The notes: generated by a model not told the origin, from the sequence alone. A stretch of DNA of 64,000 nt from an uncultured Eubacterium sp. (GCF_934295145.1 NZ_CAKRAS010000001.1:57500-121499); one strand, 5' to 3'. Positions 49,579 to 59,410 are shown, counted from the stretch's first letter. Numbers and translations are program-made.

Positions 49579-49615
49579 ATAAATACGAATCAAGCTGGCT
49601 TGAATGAGTATTTAT
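49579..49615 (+). repeat. hairpin in the pheS-pheT spacer
   Basis: ATAAATAC (49579) pairs with GTATTTAT (to 49615), and TCAAGC with GCTTGA inside it. No T tract follows, so it is not a typical terminator. Confidence 0.6.
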
Positions 49616-49663
49616 GGTCAAAGCTCTGATTGTACGGCGAATGCCGGACAATGAGAAAATCGC

Positions 49664-49800
49664 AGATTTTCGAATCTGCACGAAAGAAGTGCATAGGAAA
49701 AATTTTGAGGGAAAAGATTTTCGAATCTGCACGAAAGAAGTGCATTGGAAAACTTCGACGGAAAAAGAATTTCGAAACTGCACGAGCAAAGCGAAATACC
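49664..49800. repeat. 51-bp tandem repeat, about 2.6 copies, between pheS and pheT
   Basis: The units begin at 49664, 49715 and 49766, exactly 51 bases apart. Units 1 and 2 share AGATTTTCGAATCTGC and ACGAAAGAAGTGCAT; unit 3 is diverged (AGAATTTCGAAACTGC). Each good unit can form two small hairpins: AGATT-TTCG-AATCT, with a stable UUCG-type loop, and TGCAC-GAAAGAA-GTGCA. The period is a multiple of three, and a plus-strand frame 49614-49808 would encode a 17-residue repeat (DFRICTKEVH), but it has no ribosome binding site and is probably not a gene. Confidence 0.85.
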
Positions 49801-49833
49801 ATTTTTGAATAATAGATTAGTAGGAGAAAAAAC

Positions 49834-52251
49834 ATGACAACTTCATTATCTTGGATAAAAGCATATGTTCCGGAATTAGAAGTAGAGCCGCAGGAATACA
49901 TGGATGCGATGACACTTTCCGGTTCAAAAGTAGAAGGATATAAAAAATTAGATGAGGATCTGGAAAAAATCGTCATCGGTCAGGTATTAAAAGTAGAAAA
50001 ACACCCGGATGCAGACAAACTGGTAATCTGCCAGGTAGATATCGGTGGCGAGACCACACAGATTGTAACCGGCGCACCAAACGTATTTGAAGGCGCAAAA
50101 GTCCCGGTCGTATTAGACGGCGGACGTGTTGCCGGCGGTCATGATGGAAAAGTCGTAGAAGGCGGCATCAAAATCAAAAAAGGTAAATTAAGAGGTATAG
50201 AGTCCAATGGTATGATGTGCTCCATCGAAGAACTTGGATCTACTACCGATATGTATCCGGATGCGGCTGAGGACGGACTTTATATTTTACCGGAAGATGC
50301 TCCGGTTGGTGCGAGTGCAGTCTCTTACCTTGGATTAGATGACGTAGTTGTAGAGTACGAGATTACGTCTAACCGTGTAGATTGCTTTTCCATCCTTGGT
50401 ATTGCCCGTGAGGCAGCAGCTACTTTCGGAAAAGAGTTTATTCCGCCAGTAGTAACAGAGACTGGAAATTCAGAGGATGTAAACGACTACATTAAAGTAT
50501 CAGTAGAAGATGCGGATCTTTGCCCGCGTTATACTGCCCGTGTAGTAAAAAATATTAAGATCGCACCGTCACCGAAGTGGATGCAGCACAGACTGGCTTC
50601 CCACGGTATCCGTCCGATCAACAATATCGTAGATATCACAAACTATGTCATGGAAGAGTTTGGACAGCCAATGCATGCTTATGATATGGATACAATCTCC
50701 GGCCATGAGATTCGAGTACGTCGTGCTGCTAAAGGAGAGAAATTTGTTACTTTAGATGGACAGGAGCGTACCTTAGATGACAGTATTTTAATGATCTGTG
50801 ATGGCGAAAAAGCAATTGGACTTGCCGGTATCATGGGTGGCGAAAACTCCATGATCACAGACAATGTTCAGACAATGCTTTTTGAGGCAGCTTGCTTTGA
50901 TGGAACAAACATCCGTCTGTCCAGCAAAAAAGTAGGTCTTCGTACTGACGCTTCCTCCAAATTTGAAAAGGGTCTGGATCCGAACAATGCGATTGAGGCT
51001 ATGAACCGTGCCTGCCAGCTCATCGAAGAACTTGGTGCAGGTGAAGTTGTTGGCGGTATCGTTGATGTATACCAGAAAGAAATGACAGGCAGAAGAATCG
51101 CATTTGATCCGGATTGGATCAATGGTCTGCTTGGAACTGATATTTCTGCAGAGACAATGATTGGATATTTCAAAAAAATCGATCTTGGATTTGATGAGGA
51201 GACACAGGAAGTCATCGTTCCATCCTGGAGACAGGATCTGCTCCGTGATGCAGACATCGCAGAAGAAGTGGCACGATTCTATGGATATGACAATATTCCG
51301 ACCACACTTCCATCCGGAGAATCCACAACAGGTAAACTTTCCTTTAAACTTCGTGTAGAGGCAGTAGCAAGAGAAGTTGCCCAGTTCTGTGGATTTTCAC
51401 AGGGAATGACATATTCCTTCGAGAGTCCGAAGGTATTTGATAAATTATTACTTCCGGCAGACAGTCCACTGCGTAATACCGTAACTATTTCCAATCCGCT
51501 TGGAGAGGACTTCAGTATTATGCGTACCGTTTCCTTAAATGGAATGCTGACATCTCTTTCTACCAACTTCAATCGTAGAAACAAAGATGTTCGTCTGTAT
51601 GAATTAGGAAATATTTATCTGCCAAAACAGGAGCCGGTAACAGAGCTTCCGGAAGAGCGCATGCAGTTTACACTGGGATTCTACGGTGATGGCGATTTCT
51701 ATACCATGAAAGGTGTTATTGAGGAGTTTCTGTATAAAGTAGGTATGAATCTGAAACCGGAGTATGATCCGGAGTCGGAACTGTCCTTTTTACATCCTGG
51801 ACGTCAGGCAAATGTTATTTATGATGGTCAGGTAATCGGCTACCTCGGTGAGGTTCATCCGACTGTTGCAGCAAATTACTCCATTAAAGATCGCGTATAC
51901 GTTGCTGTCATTGATATGCCGGAAATCGTTTCCCGTGCAACTTTTGACCGCAAATACGAAGGCATTGCAAAATATCCGGCAGTCAGCCGCGACCTCAGTA
52001 TGGTTGTTCCGAAACATGTACTTGCAGGCGATATTGAGAAGGTATTTGACGAGCGAGGCGGCAAGATTCTTGAGTCTTATGAATTATTTGATATTTATGA
52101 GGGCGCACAGATCAAACCGGGATTCAAATCTCTGGCTTACAAACTGACCTTCCGTGCAAAAGACCGTACCTTAGAAGAAGCAGATATCACATCTGCCATG
52201 AAGAAGATCATGAACGGTCTGGAGCGTCTGGGTATCGAGCTGCGCCAATAG
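49834..52251 (+). CDS. pheT: phenylalanyl-tRNA synthetase beta subunit
   Basis: The 805-residue subunit has the usual order: tRNA-binding EMAP-type domain (about 40-150, [18 protein letters not shown]), B3/B4 editing region (about 210-370, [16 protein letters not shown] and [14 protein letters not shown]), B5 (about 400-475), the catalytic-like core and the C-terminal ferredoxin-fold anticodon-binding domain ([15 protein letters not shown] onward). It binds tRNA and edits mischarged tyrosine. TAGTAGGAGAAAA precedes the ATG. It is transcribed from the T-box promoter through pheS unless the spacer interferes. Confidence 0.96.
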   Translation: MTTSLSWIKAYVPELEVEPQEYMDAMTLSGSKVEGYKKLDEDLEKIVIGQVLKVEKHPDADKLVICQVDIGGETTQIVTGAPNVFEGAKVPVVLDGGRVAGGHDGKVVEGGIKIKKGKLRGIESNGMMCSIEELGSTTDMYPDAAEDGLYILPEDAPVGASAVSYLGLDDVVVEYEITSNRVDCFSILGIAREAAATFGKEFIPPVVTETGNSEDVNDYIKVSVEDADLCPRYTARVVKNIKIAPSPKWMQHRLASHGIRPINNIVDITNYVMEEFGQPMHAYDMDTISGHEIRVRRAAKGEKFVTLDGQERTLDDSILMICDGEKAIGLAGIMGGENSMITDNVQTMLFEAACFDGTNIRLSSKKVGLRTDASSKFEKGLDPNNAIEAMNRACQLIEELGAGEVVGGIVDVYQKEMTGRRIAFDPDWINGLLGTDISAETMIGYFKKIDLGFDEETQEVIVPSWRQDLLRDADIAEEVARFYGYDNIPTTLPSGESTTGKLSFKLRVEAVAREVAQFCGFSQGMTYSFESPKVFDKLLLPADSPLRNTVTISNPLGEDFSIMRTVSLNGMLTSLSTNFNRRNKDVRLYELGNIYLPKQEPVTELPEERMQFTLGFYGDGDFYTMKGVIEEFLYKVGMNLKPEYDPESELSFLHPGRQANVIYDGQVIGYLGEVHPTVAANYSIKDRVYVAVIDMPEIVSRATFDRKYEGIAKYPAVSRDLSMVVPKHVLAGDIEKVFDERGGKILESYELFDIYEGAQIKPGFKSLAYKLTFRAKDRTLEEADITSAMKKIMNGLERLGIELRQ

Positions 52252-52282
52252 AAAGTTGGTGTCTGTATTGAACGAAAACGAA

Positions 52283-53308
52283 ATGAAGGTAACAGATTAT
52301 TATTTTGATCTGCCGCAGGAGCAGATCGCGCAGGACCCGCTGGAGGATCGTTCTTCCTCCAGACTGCTGGTTCTGGATAAAGAGACAGGCGAGTATTCCC
52401 ATCATGTGTTCCGGGAGATCACACAATTTCTGAAACCAGGGGACTGCCTTGTCTTAAACAATACAAAAGTAATCCCTGCCCGTCTGTTTGGTGAAAAAGA
52501 GGGGACTCAGGCAAAAATTGAGATTCTTCTGCTGAAACGCAAGGAAAACGATGTCTGGGAAACACTGGTAAAACCGGGTAAAAAGGCAAAAGTCGGCACA
52601 AAGATTATTTTTGGTGGTGGACTTTTAGTCGGTGAAGTGATTGATATCGTGGAAGAGGGCAACCGTCTGATCAAATTTACTTATGAAGGGATTTTTGAAG
52701 AAATTCTGGATCAGTTAGGTCAGATGCCGTTACCGCCATATATCACACATCAGTTAAAGGACAAGAACCGTTATCAGACTGTTTATGCAAAATATGACGG
52801 TTCTGCAGCAGCACCGACAGCAGGTTTACATTTTACACCGGAACTGCTTCAGCAGGTGAAAGATATGGGCGTGGACATTGCGGAGGTAACCCTGCATGTC
52901 GGACTTGGTACTTTCCGTCCGGTAAAAGTGGACAATATCCTGGAACACCATATGCATTCAGAGTTCTATATGGTGACACAGGAAGCCGCTGACAAGATCA
53001 ACAATGCGAAGAAAAACGGACATCGTGTGATCTGCGTCGGAACTACAAGCTGCCGTACCATTGAGTCTGCAGCAGACGAAAACGGTATGCTGAGAGAAAG
53101 CAGCGGATGGACGGAGATATTCATCTATCCGGGCTATCAATTCAAAGTGCTGGATTGTCTGATCACAAACTTCCATCTGCCGGAGTCAACGTTGCTGATG
53201 CTTGTTTCTGCACTTGCAGGAAGAGAACATGTGCTGGCGGCTTATGAGGAAGCAGTGAAGGAAGGATACAGATTTTTCTCCTTCGGAGATGCGATGTTTA
53301 TTCAGTAG
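52283..53308 (+). CDS. queA: S-adenosylmethionine:tRNA ribosyltransferase-isomerase
   Basis: The enzyme adds the cyclopentenediol-epoxide part to 7-aminomethyl-deazaguanine in tRNA, the penultimate step to queuosine. Family blocks are clear: [55 protein letters not shown] and [13 protein letters not shown]. The frame is open from TTG 52256, right after the pheT stop, but no candidate start there has a ribosome binding site; ATG 52283 matches the family N-terminus and gives 341 residues. It is likely co-transcribed with pheT. No other queuosine genes are in the window. Confidence 0.93.
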   Translation: MKVTDYYFDLPQEQIAQDPLEDRSSSRLLVLDKETGEYSHHVFREITQFLKPGDCLVLNNTKVIPARLFGEKEGTQAKIEILLLKRKENDVWETLVKPGKKAKVGTKIIFGGGLLVGEVIDIVEEGNRLIKFTYEGIFEEILDQLGQMPLPPYITHQLKDKNRYQTVYAKYDGSAAAPTAGLHFTPELLQQVKDMGVDIAEVTLHVGLGTFRPVKVDNILEHHMHSEFYMVTQEAADKINNAKKNGHRVICVGTTSCRTIESAADENGMLRESSGWTEIFIYPGYQFKVLDCLITNFHLPESTLLMLVSALAGREHVLAAYEEAVKEGYRFFSFGDAMFIQ

Positions 53309-53337
53309 AAATAATTTCTAAGAAAATATAGTGGGAT

Positions 53338-53383
53338 AAATAGTGCCTGTGACAGTGTATGGCTGTTATGGGTGCTATTTTTA
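53338..53383 (+). terminator. terminator after queA
   Basis: AATAGTGCC pairs with GGGTGCTATT, with TGACAG/CTGTTA inside, followed by five T. Confidence 0.72.
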
Positions 53384-53414
53384 CGTTTGGATGATTCATC
53401 TTTTAGGACAAATA

Positions 53415-53443
53415 TTGTGAAAATATTATGAAAATGGTAAAAT
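53415..53443 (+). promoter_or_regulatory. promoter of the LURP-one-like gene
   Basis: TTGTGA (53415-53420), a 17-nt spacer and TAAAAT (53438-53443). Confidence 0.6.
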
Positions 53444-53466
53444 TACGACAGAATCTAAATTTAAAG

Positions 53467-53517
53467 CTCTCTAAGGATCTCTAAAGATCTCTTAAGAGAC
53501 CCTTAGAGACTGTTAAG
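53467..53517 (+). repeat. 10-bp periodic repeat in the leader of the LURP-one-like gene
   Basis: Five successive decamers share a TCTCTAAG-like core: CTCTCTAAGG, ATCTCTAAAG, ATCTCTTAAG, then the inverted AGACCCTTAG and AGACTGTTAAG. The direct and inverted parts can pair (TCTCTAAGG with CCTTAGAGA). It ends 13 bases before the ribosome binding site, downstream of the predicted transcription start. Confidence 0.7.
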
Positions 53518-53534
53518 AATAAGAAGGAGTACAT

Positions 53535-54011
53535 ATGCAATTATTAATCAAACAACGTGTATTTTCCTGGTCAGATACATATGATATTTACGATGAACAG
53601 GGAAATCAGAAGTATTTTGTAAAAAACGAACTTATCTCATTAGGACATCGCCTGCATGTATACGATGCGGCGCACAATGAGATCGGATTTATCAAACAGA
53701 AATTATTCTGTTTACTTCCAACTTTTGAAATCGAATGGAACGGACAGTTGATGGGTCACATAGAGCAGCGTTTTACTTTGTTCCGCCCAAAATATGATGT
53801 GGATTTCATGGGATGGCGTGCAGAAGGTGATTTCATGGGCTGGGATTACGATGTGTATGAAGCATGCAGTGCAGTCGTTCATGTACATAAAAAAATCCTG
53901 AGCTGGGGTGACACCTATGCCATTGAATTTGATGATCCGAAGCATGAAATTCCGGCATTGTTACTGGTATTGGCCATTGATGCGGCAAATTGTTCACAGA
54001 ATAATTCTTAA
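53535..54011 (+). CDS. LURP-one-related (YxjI-like) protein
   Basis: A 158-residue soluble protein with the tubby-like LURP-one pattern: repeated beta strands such as FSWSDTYDIYDEQGNQKYFVKN, LGHRLHVYDAAHNEIGFIKQK and SWGDTYAIEFDD. Bacterial relatives (YxjI) have no established role; some LURP-one/scramblase-fold proteins bind phospholipids. AAGGAG precedes the ATG. It has its own promoter and an unusual repeat in its leader, and it is followed by topB after 62 bases. Confidence 0.8.
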   Translation: MQLLIKQRVFSWSDTYDIYDEQGNQKYFVKNELISLGHRLHVYDAAHNEIGFIKQKLFCLLPTFEIEWNGQLMGHIEQRFTLFRPKYDVDFMGWRAEGDFMGWDYDVYEACSAVVHVHKKILSWGDTYAIEFDDPKHEIPALLLVLAIDAANCSQNNS

Positions 54012-54073
54012 ATATCCCTTTTACAAAGGCTAAGAAGAATAGAATAAAAAGTAGAAAGAGAATTAGCAAGAAT

Positions 54074-56260
54074 ATGGGAAAAACGTTAGTCATTGCCGAA
54101 AAACCTTCCGTTGGACGGGATATCGGCAGAGTTTTGAAATGTGGAAAGAAAATTGACGGAGCTTTGGAAGGCAGTCAGTATATCGTAACCTGGGGATTAG
54201 GCCATTTGGTTACATTGGCAGATCCGGAGCATTATGATAAAAAATACAAAGACTGGAAGATGGAAGATTTGCCAATGCTTCCGGAGAAGATGGATATTGA
54301 GGTCATCAAACAGACGGGGAAGCAGTATCAGGCAGTGAAACGACAGATTTACCGTAAGGATGTGTCAGATATCGTCATTGCCACCGATGCCGGACGAGAG
54401 GGTGAGCTGGTTGCCCGCTGGATTTTGAAAAAAGCGGACAATCACAAGCCGTGTAAACGTCTGTGGATTTCTTCTGTGACAGACAAAGCAATCCGCCAGG
54501 GATTTGAGCATCTGAAAAATGCAAAAGAATATGATAATCTGTATCATGCAGCTGTATGCCGTGCAGAGGCAGACTGGCTGGTGGGATTAAATGCTACCAG
54601 AGCATTGACTTGCAAATACAATGCGCAGTTGTCCTGTGGTCGTGTGCAGACGCCGACACTTGCAATGATTGCAAAGCGGGAAGAAGAAATTCGGAAATTT
54701 GTTCCAAAACCATATTACGGACTGCAATTGCAGGCAGAGGGCGTGACATTTACATGGAAAGATGAAAAAAGTGGCAGTTATCGCAGCTTTCAGAAGGAAC
54801 GGATAGCGAATATTCAGAAAAAATTATCCGGAAAGAAACTGCAGATCACAAAAGCAGATACAAAGGTGAAAAAGCAGGGTGCACCACAATTATATGACCT
54901 GACACAGCTGCAACGGGAAGCGAATCAGAAATTTGGATTTTCTGCAAAAGAAACGTTGAATATCATGCAGCGGTTGTATGAAAATCATAAAGTCCTGACT
55001 TATCCGCGCACGGATTCCCGTTATCTGACGGCAGATGTCATGGGAACGATCAAAGAGCGTTTGCAGGCCATCAATGCAGGGGTTTACCGGGAATTTGCGG
55101 CTCCACTGATTCGCCGCGAACTGCCGAAGAAACCTGCATTTGTCAATGATGCAAAAGTCAGCGACCATCATGCGATCATTCCAACGGAGCAGGCACCAAA
55201 TTATATCCATATGAGTAATGAGGAACGAAAAATCTACGATATGGTAGTGCGCAGATTTCTGGCAGTTATGTATCCGGCGTATGAATACGAAGAATCTGTA
55301 TTGACCGGAGCAGTGGAAGGAGAACATTTTTACGCCAGAGGAACCCGTCCGTTGCATATGGGATGGAAAGCGGTTTATGAAAATCAGTCCGAGGATGAGG
55401 AAGAAGAGGAATTAAAACGCCAGAATCTCCCTGTAATGCAAAAAGGGCAGGAATTTTCTATCTCCAATATCCGTCTTACAGAAGGTAAGACAAAGCCACC
55501 GGCACGATTTACCGAAGGCACTCTGATCGCTGCAATGGAAAATCCGGTACGTTATATGGAAAGTGGCAGCAAAGAAATGGCAAAGACACTGGGAGAAACC
55601 GGTGGACTTGGAACAGTTGCTACCAGGGCAGATATTATTGAAAAATTGTTTTCCAGTTTTTTATTAGAGAAAAAGGGTGAAGATATTTATACGACAGCGA
55701 AGGCGCGTCAGCTTCTGGAACTGGTTCCGGAAGATCTGCGCAAGCCGGAGCTGACGGCAGAGTGGGAAATGAAGCTGTCTAGGATCGCGGAAGGAAAACT
55801 ATCTGACCGAAAGTTTATGAATGAGATTCGGACCTATTCAACGGATCTGGTAAAAGAGATCAAGACAGCGGAAGGAACCTTCCGTCACGACAATATGACA
55901 AACAAGCTTTGCCCGAATTGCGGGAAACGTCTGCTTGCTGTAAATGGCAAAAACAGTCGGATGCTTGTATGCCAGGATCGGGAATGCGGATACCGGCAGA
56001 CTATCGCAAAGACGACAAATGCCCGCTGTCCGCAGTGTCATAAACGAATGGAACTGATCGGAAGCGGTGAAAATGCTTCTTTTGTATGTAAGTGTGGATA
56101 TAAGGAGCGTCTGAGTAAATTCCAGGAGCGCCGGAAAAAAGAAGGCGCAGGAGTTTCCAAACGGGATGTACAGAATTATCTGAAGAAACAACAGAAAGAG
56201 GCGAAGCAGGAGACCGGCAGTAATGCAATGCTGGACGCATTGAAAAACATTAAATTGTAA
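54074..56260 (+). CDS. topB: DNA topoisomerase III
   Basis: The 728-residue type IA topoisomerase has an N-terminal TOPRIM domain (LVIAEKPSVGRDI and ATDAGREGELVAR) and the active-site Tyr in TYPRTDSRYL near residue 313. C-terminal zinc fingers read CPNCGKRLL...CQDREC and CPQCHKRM...CKC. It relaxes and decatenates single-stranded or nicked DNA. Chromosomal TopB of this length is usual in Firmicutes, though similar proteins are carried on conjugative elements; no conjugation genes are seen here. The C-terminal tail is Lys/Gln-rich. Confidence 0.93.
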   Translation: MGKTLVIAEKPSVGRDIGRVLKCGKKIDGALEGSQYIVTWGLGHLVTLADPEHYDKKYKDWKMEDLPMLPEKMDIEVIKQTGKQYQAVKRQIYRKDVSDIVIATDAGREGELVARWILKKADNHKPCKRLWISSVTDKAIRQGFEHLKNAKEYDNLYHAAVCRAEADWLVGLNATRALTCKYNAQLSCGRVQTPTLAMIAKREEEIRKFVPKPYYGLQLQAEGVTFTWKDEKSGSYRSFQKERIANIQKKLSGKKLQITKADTKVKKQGAPQLYDLTQLQREANQKFGFSAKETLNIMQRLYENHKVLTYPRTDSRYLTADVMGTIKERLQAINAGVYREFAAPLIRRELPKKPAFVNDAKVSDHHAIIPTEQAPNYIHMSNEERKIYDMVVRRFLAVMYPAYEYEESVLTGAVEGEHFYARGTRPLHMGWKAVYENQSEDEEEEELKRQNLPVMQKGQEFSISNIRLTEGKTKPPARFTEGTLIAAMENPVRYMESGSKEMAKTLGETGGLGTVATRADIIEKLFSSFLLEKKGEDIYTTAKARQLLELVPEDLRKPELTAEWEMKLSRIAEGKLSDRKFMNEIRTYSTDLVKEIKTAEGTFRHDNMTNKLCPNCGKRLLAVNGKNSRMLVCQDRECGYRQTIAKTTNARCPQCHKRMELIGSGENASFVCKCGYKERLSKFQERRKKEGAGVSKRDVQNYLKKQQKEAKQETGSNAMLDALKNIKL

Positions 56261-56262
56261 AC

Positions 56263-56308
56263 AATTCAAGTCGAACGCACGTAAGACTTGGTGCGTTCGA
56301 CTTGAATT
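56263..56308. terminator. bidirectional terminator with perfect 18-bp stem
   Basis: AATTCAAGTCGAACGCAC (56263-56280) pairs perfectly with its complement at 56291-56308 around a 10-nt loop; A/T-rich flanks serve topB and the convergent ABC operon. Confidence 0.9.
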
Positions 56309-56332
56309 TTCAGAAAAATATCTGGTTAAAAT

Positions 56333-57127
56333 CTATGAGAGAATCATTCGGTCATTGGAAAATTCCTCTCCGCTGGCTGTCTCAAATTTTTCCATCAGAT
56401 CAGAGACCTGAAGAGCGGATTTTTCTTCGCCTCTGACATCATAGATAATCTGTCCTTCATGCATCATGACAAGCCGGTTGCCATAATGAATAGCATCACG
56501 CATATTGTGGGTGATCATAATGGTGGTCAGATTATTTTCTGCAACAATTGTCTCGGTTAATTTTAGAACTTTGGCTGCTGTTTTCGGGTCAAGGGCAGCA
56601 GTATGTTCGTCTAATAATAATACTTTCGGATTCTGAAGTGTTGCCATCAGTAAAGTAATTGCCTGTCGTTGACCGCCGGAAAGGAGCCCTACTTTTGAGG
56701 ACATGCGTTTTTCTAATCCCAAGTCAAATTGTGCGAGTTTTTCCTGATATATCTTTTTTTCCTGAGCGGTGATTCCCCAGCGAAGTGTTCTTTTTTTGCC
56801 GCGGCGGCTGGCCATGGCAAGATTTTCCTGAATTTCCATATCTGCAGCTGTACCCATCATCGGATCCTGAAATACACGTCCAAGATAAGTGGCACGCTTG
56901 TAATCTGGCTGTCTGGTAACGTCAACACCGTCAATAATGATTTGCCCCTTATCTACCGGGTAAACACCGGCAATCATATTCAACATGGTTGATTTCCCGG
57001 CGCCATTGCCACCAATGACAGTGACAAAATCACCAGTTTGCAATGTGAGATTGAGGTTGTTTAATGCAACTTTTTCGTTGATTGTACCTTTGTTGAAGGT
57101 TTTATGTACATTTTGAATATTCAGCAT
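56333..57127 (-). CDS. TrpXYZ-like ABC transporter ATP-binding protein
   Basis: The 264-residue ATPase has Walker A GGNGAGKST, signature LSGGQRQAITLLMA, Walker B VLLLDEHTAALD and the switch His in MITHNMRDAI. The stretch NGAGKSTMLNMIAGVYPVDKG and the long Q-loop GRVFQDPMMGTAADMEI are typical of the ATPase that works with TrpX/TrpY-like proteins. It is the last gene of the operon and its start overlaps the permease stop by one base. Confidence 0.88.
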   Translation of the reverse strand: MLNIQNVHKTFNKGTINEKVALNNLNLTLQTGDFVTVIGGNGAGKSTMLNMIAGVYPVDKGQIIIDGVDVTRQPDYKRATYLGRVFQDPMMGTAADMEIQENLAMASRRGKKRTLRWGITAQEKKIYQEKLAQFDLGLEKRMSSKVGLLSGGQRQAITLLMATLQNPKVLLLDEHTAALDPKTAAKVLKLTETIVAENNLTTIMITHNMRDAIHYGNRLVMMHEGQIIYDVRGEEKSALQVSDLMEKFETASGEEFSNDRMILS

Positions 57128-58059
57128 TATTTTGCACCTCCTGCTTTACGGAAAGATGATTTTTGTTTTCCGCGAACGTAAGGAACAGCAAGGAAAACTG
57201 CAACTACGATTGCTGAGAAAAGTTTCATATCTTCGGATGGAAGACCGAGCCAGAGTACAAAAGTGATAACTACATAATAGATAACAGCTCCGAGAATTAC
57301 AAAGGCCATTCTTCCGATAAAGTTTAATTTTTTCCCAAATAATGATTCTGCCAGAACCATACCAATAATAACAGCAGCAAGACCAATAACGATAGCACCA
57401 CGTCCCATGTTAACGTCTGCATTTCCCTGATATTGTGCATATAATCCACCGCAGAGTCCTACAAGACCATTGGAAATAATAAGGGCAGCAAGTTTTGCCT
57501 TGTTGGTATTGACACCCTGCGCACGGGACATATTTGGATTGCATCCTGTGGAACGAATCGTAAAACCGAGTTCTGTACCGAAAAACCAGTATAATACCGC
57601 AATGATAATAACTAAGAAGATGGCAATCGTTGCGATTGTTTTTGGAATGTAACGTAAGGATATAACCAGAGGGTACTGGTCGACGCTGACAGCGACATTC
57701 GAACATCCCATAATATTCAGATTGATGGAATATAAAGCAATTTGCGATAAAATTCCGGCAAGGATATCAGGAATACCAAGAGTGGTATGCAAGAAGCCGG
57801 TTACCAGACCTGCAAGCATTCCGGACAGGCAGGAAATAATCAGTGCCAGTGGAGTCGGAATTCCGCTGGTAATACACATAACGGCAACAGCGCCACCAGT
57901 GGCCAGTGTACCGTCTACTGTCAAATCTGCAAAATTTAAGATTTTGTATGTAATGTATACTCCGAGAGCCATAATCCCCCAGATCATACCCTGGGCAAAT
58001 GCTCCCGGAAGAGTTTTTAATAAAGCTAAGGCGCTTAATGAGAGTACCATATTTTTCAC
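57127..58059 (-). CDS. TrpXYZ-like ABC transporter permease
   Basis: A 310-residue membrane protein with about eight to nine helices. It resembles LivH-type permeases in GIMALGVYITYKILNFADLTVDGTLATGG, and IRSTGCNPNMSRAQGVNTNKAKL is the cytoplasmic ATPase-contact loop. This permease type belongs to the uncharacterised TrpY-like group. It lies between the binding protein and the ATPase genes. Confidence 0.88.
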   Translation of the reverse strand: MKNMVLSLSALALLKTLPGAFAQGMIWGIMALGVYITYKILNFADLTVDGTLATGGAVAVMCITSGIPTPLALIISCLSGMLAGLVTGFLHTTLGIPDILAGILSQIALYSINLNIMGCSNVAVSVDQYPLVISLRYIPKTIATIAIFLVIIIAVLYWFFGTELGFTIRSTGCNPNMSRAQGVNTNKAKLAALIISNGLVGLCGGLYAQYQGNADVNMGRGAIVIGLAAVIIGMVLAESLFGKKLNFIGRMAFVILGAVIYYVVITFVLWLGLPSEDMKLFSAIVVAVFLAVPYVRGKQKSSFRKAGGAK

Positions 58060-58150
58060 TCCTGTTTCTATTTTTTACTTTTATAAAATCAGAATTCAGG
58101 AATGCTGTTAACATTCCTGAATCGAGAGTAAATCAAGCAGTGTAAATGCT

Positions 58151-59155
58151 TTATTCTTCTGGAAGAGGCTCATATCCTTCCGGAACAGTAATGCCAAGTG
58201 CTTCACAGTTTGCTTTATTATACATTTTTGTTGTTTTTGGAGCTGTTTTAATCTCCATTGTTTTGATATCTGCACCATTAACCAGAATTTCGTAGGCCAT
58301 TTCACCAGTTTCATAGCCAAGATCATAGTAATTGATAGATAAGGTAGCAATACCGCCGGCACAGATTCCCTGCTCACCTGCAATCATCGGAACTTTTGCC
58401 GGAATTGCTATATTCTTAATAACGTCTACGGATGCGGCCATAGTGTTGTCAGTTGGAACATATAAAGCGTCACATTCAGAGCATGCGTTTGTTGTAGCTG
58501 ACTGAATCTCATTGGAATCGGCAGCAGTATATTCTTTGTAAGCAATACCTTCTTTATCAAGATATTTTTCAATCTGAACTGCCTGATATTTGGAGTTTGG
58601 CTCAGCAGAACAGTAGAGAATGCCGACCTGGGTGACATCAGGAACTAATTCTTTGATCATAGCAGCCTGCTGATCTAACGGAGCAAGATCAGATGTACCG
58701 GAAATGTTTTTGCCGGTAGAACCAGTGAAATCTTTCATACCGAGAGCAGCTGCATAATCAGTAATAGAAGTTCCAAGAATCGGAATCTGGTCTGTAGCGG
58801 AGGAGGCTGCCTGAAGTGCGCCTGTAGCATTTGCAAGAATTAAATCTACATCATTCGATACAAATTTGTTGCAGATTGTACCACAGTTAGTAGCTTCACC
58901 CTGTGCATTTTGTTCATCAAAAGTTACTTTGTCACCAAGTTTTTCTGTTAGTGCATCCTTGAATCCTTTGGTAGCTGCATCCAGTGCCTCATGTTCCAGT
59001 AACTGGCAGATTCCAATCTGATACGTGTCAGCATCCTTTTCAGCAGATGCACTTGTAGTTGATTTTGCGTTGTCAGATTTGTCTGAGCTTCCACATGCTG
59101 ACATACTAACAGCTAATGCGGAAACTAATAACAGTGATACAAATTTCTTTTTCAT
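58151..59155 (-). CDS. TrpX-like ABC transporter substrate-binding lipoprotein
   Basis: The 334-residue lipoprotein has a signal ending in VSMSAC and a Ser/Thr/Lys linker. The mature part has the DUF534/TrpX fold: IGICQLLEHEALDAATKGFKD, ANATGALQAASSATDQIPI and LDQQAAMIKELVPDVTQVGILYC. In lactic acid bacteria and streptococci this family binds tryptophan or other aromatic amino acids and is often controlled by a Trp T-box. No T-box is present here, so the ligand stays open. It is the first gene of the minus-strand operon, with a near-perfect promoter upstream. Confidence 0.88.
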   Translation of the reverse strand: MKKKFVSLLLVSALAVSMSACGSSDKSDNAKSTTSASAEKDADTYQIGICQLLEHEALDAATKGFKDALTEKLGDKVTFDEQNAQGEATNCGTICNKFVSNDVDLILANATGALQAASSATDQIPILGTSITDYAAALGMKDFTGSTGKNISGTSDLAPLDQQAAMIKELVPDVTQVGILYCSAEPNSKYQAVQIEKYLDKEGIAYKEYTAADSNEIQSATTNACSECDALYVPTDNTMAASVDVIKNIAIPAKVPMIAGEQGICAGGIATLSINYYDLGYETGEMAYEILVNGADIKTMEIKTAPKTTKMYNKANCEALGITVPEGYEPLPEE

Positions 59156-59202
59156 GATTTAATTCCCCTTTATTCATTATAATTTAGTGGTTTAAACTTT
59201 TA

Positions 59203-59263
59203 CACTTTTATGCGTAAAAGTGATAACAAGATAAATTATAAGTATAAAACAGATATTTGTCAA
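59203..59263 (-). promoter_or_regulatory. consensus promoter plus perfect hairpin/operator of the TrpXYZ-like operon
   Basis: On the minus strand TTGACA (59258-59263), a 17-nt spacer and TATAAT (59235-59240) match the sigma-A consensus fully. Downstream, CACTTTTA / TAAAAGTG (59203-59222) is a perfect 8-bp inverted repeat around four bases, at about +6 to +26 of the transcript, a good place for a repressor site. The 378-base gap between this operon and porC holds this, the por promoter and no gene. Confidence 0.82.
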
Positions 59264-59410
59264 CAATGAATGCACAGAATTGGCGAATGGCGAGTGTGAA
59301 CGGTATCTGTTTTTTGCGCTGCTTTGTGTTTTTGTGTACCTGAATTTCATTGTCAGATACGATACATGAAATTGTTTCATCTATAAAATGAAAAAAAGTC
59401 ATTTTATATC

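Noticed and set aside
49664..49800. CRISPR-like array
   Set aside because: The 51-bp units are contiguous with conserved sequence across nearly the whole period, only 2.6 copies exist, the between-repeat part is too short and similar to be spacers, and no cas genes are near.
49614..49808. 64-residue protein with 17-residue repeats in the pheS-pheT spacer
   Set aside because: No ribosome binding site, the frame follows from a repeat period divisible by three, and the opposite strand is also open; a non-coding repeat explains it better.
54074..56260. Conjugative element signalled by topoisomerase III
   Set aside because: TopB is common on integrative conjugative elements, but no relaxase, VirB4, integrase or attachment repeat is visible and both neighbours are ordinary chromosomal genes.
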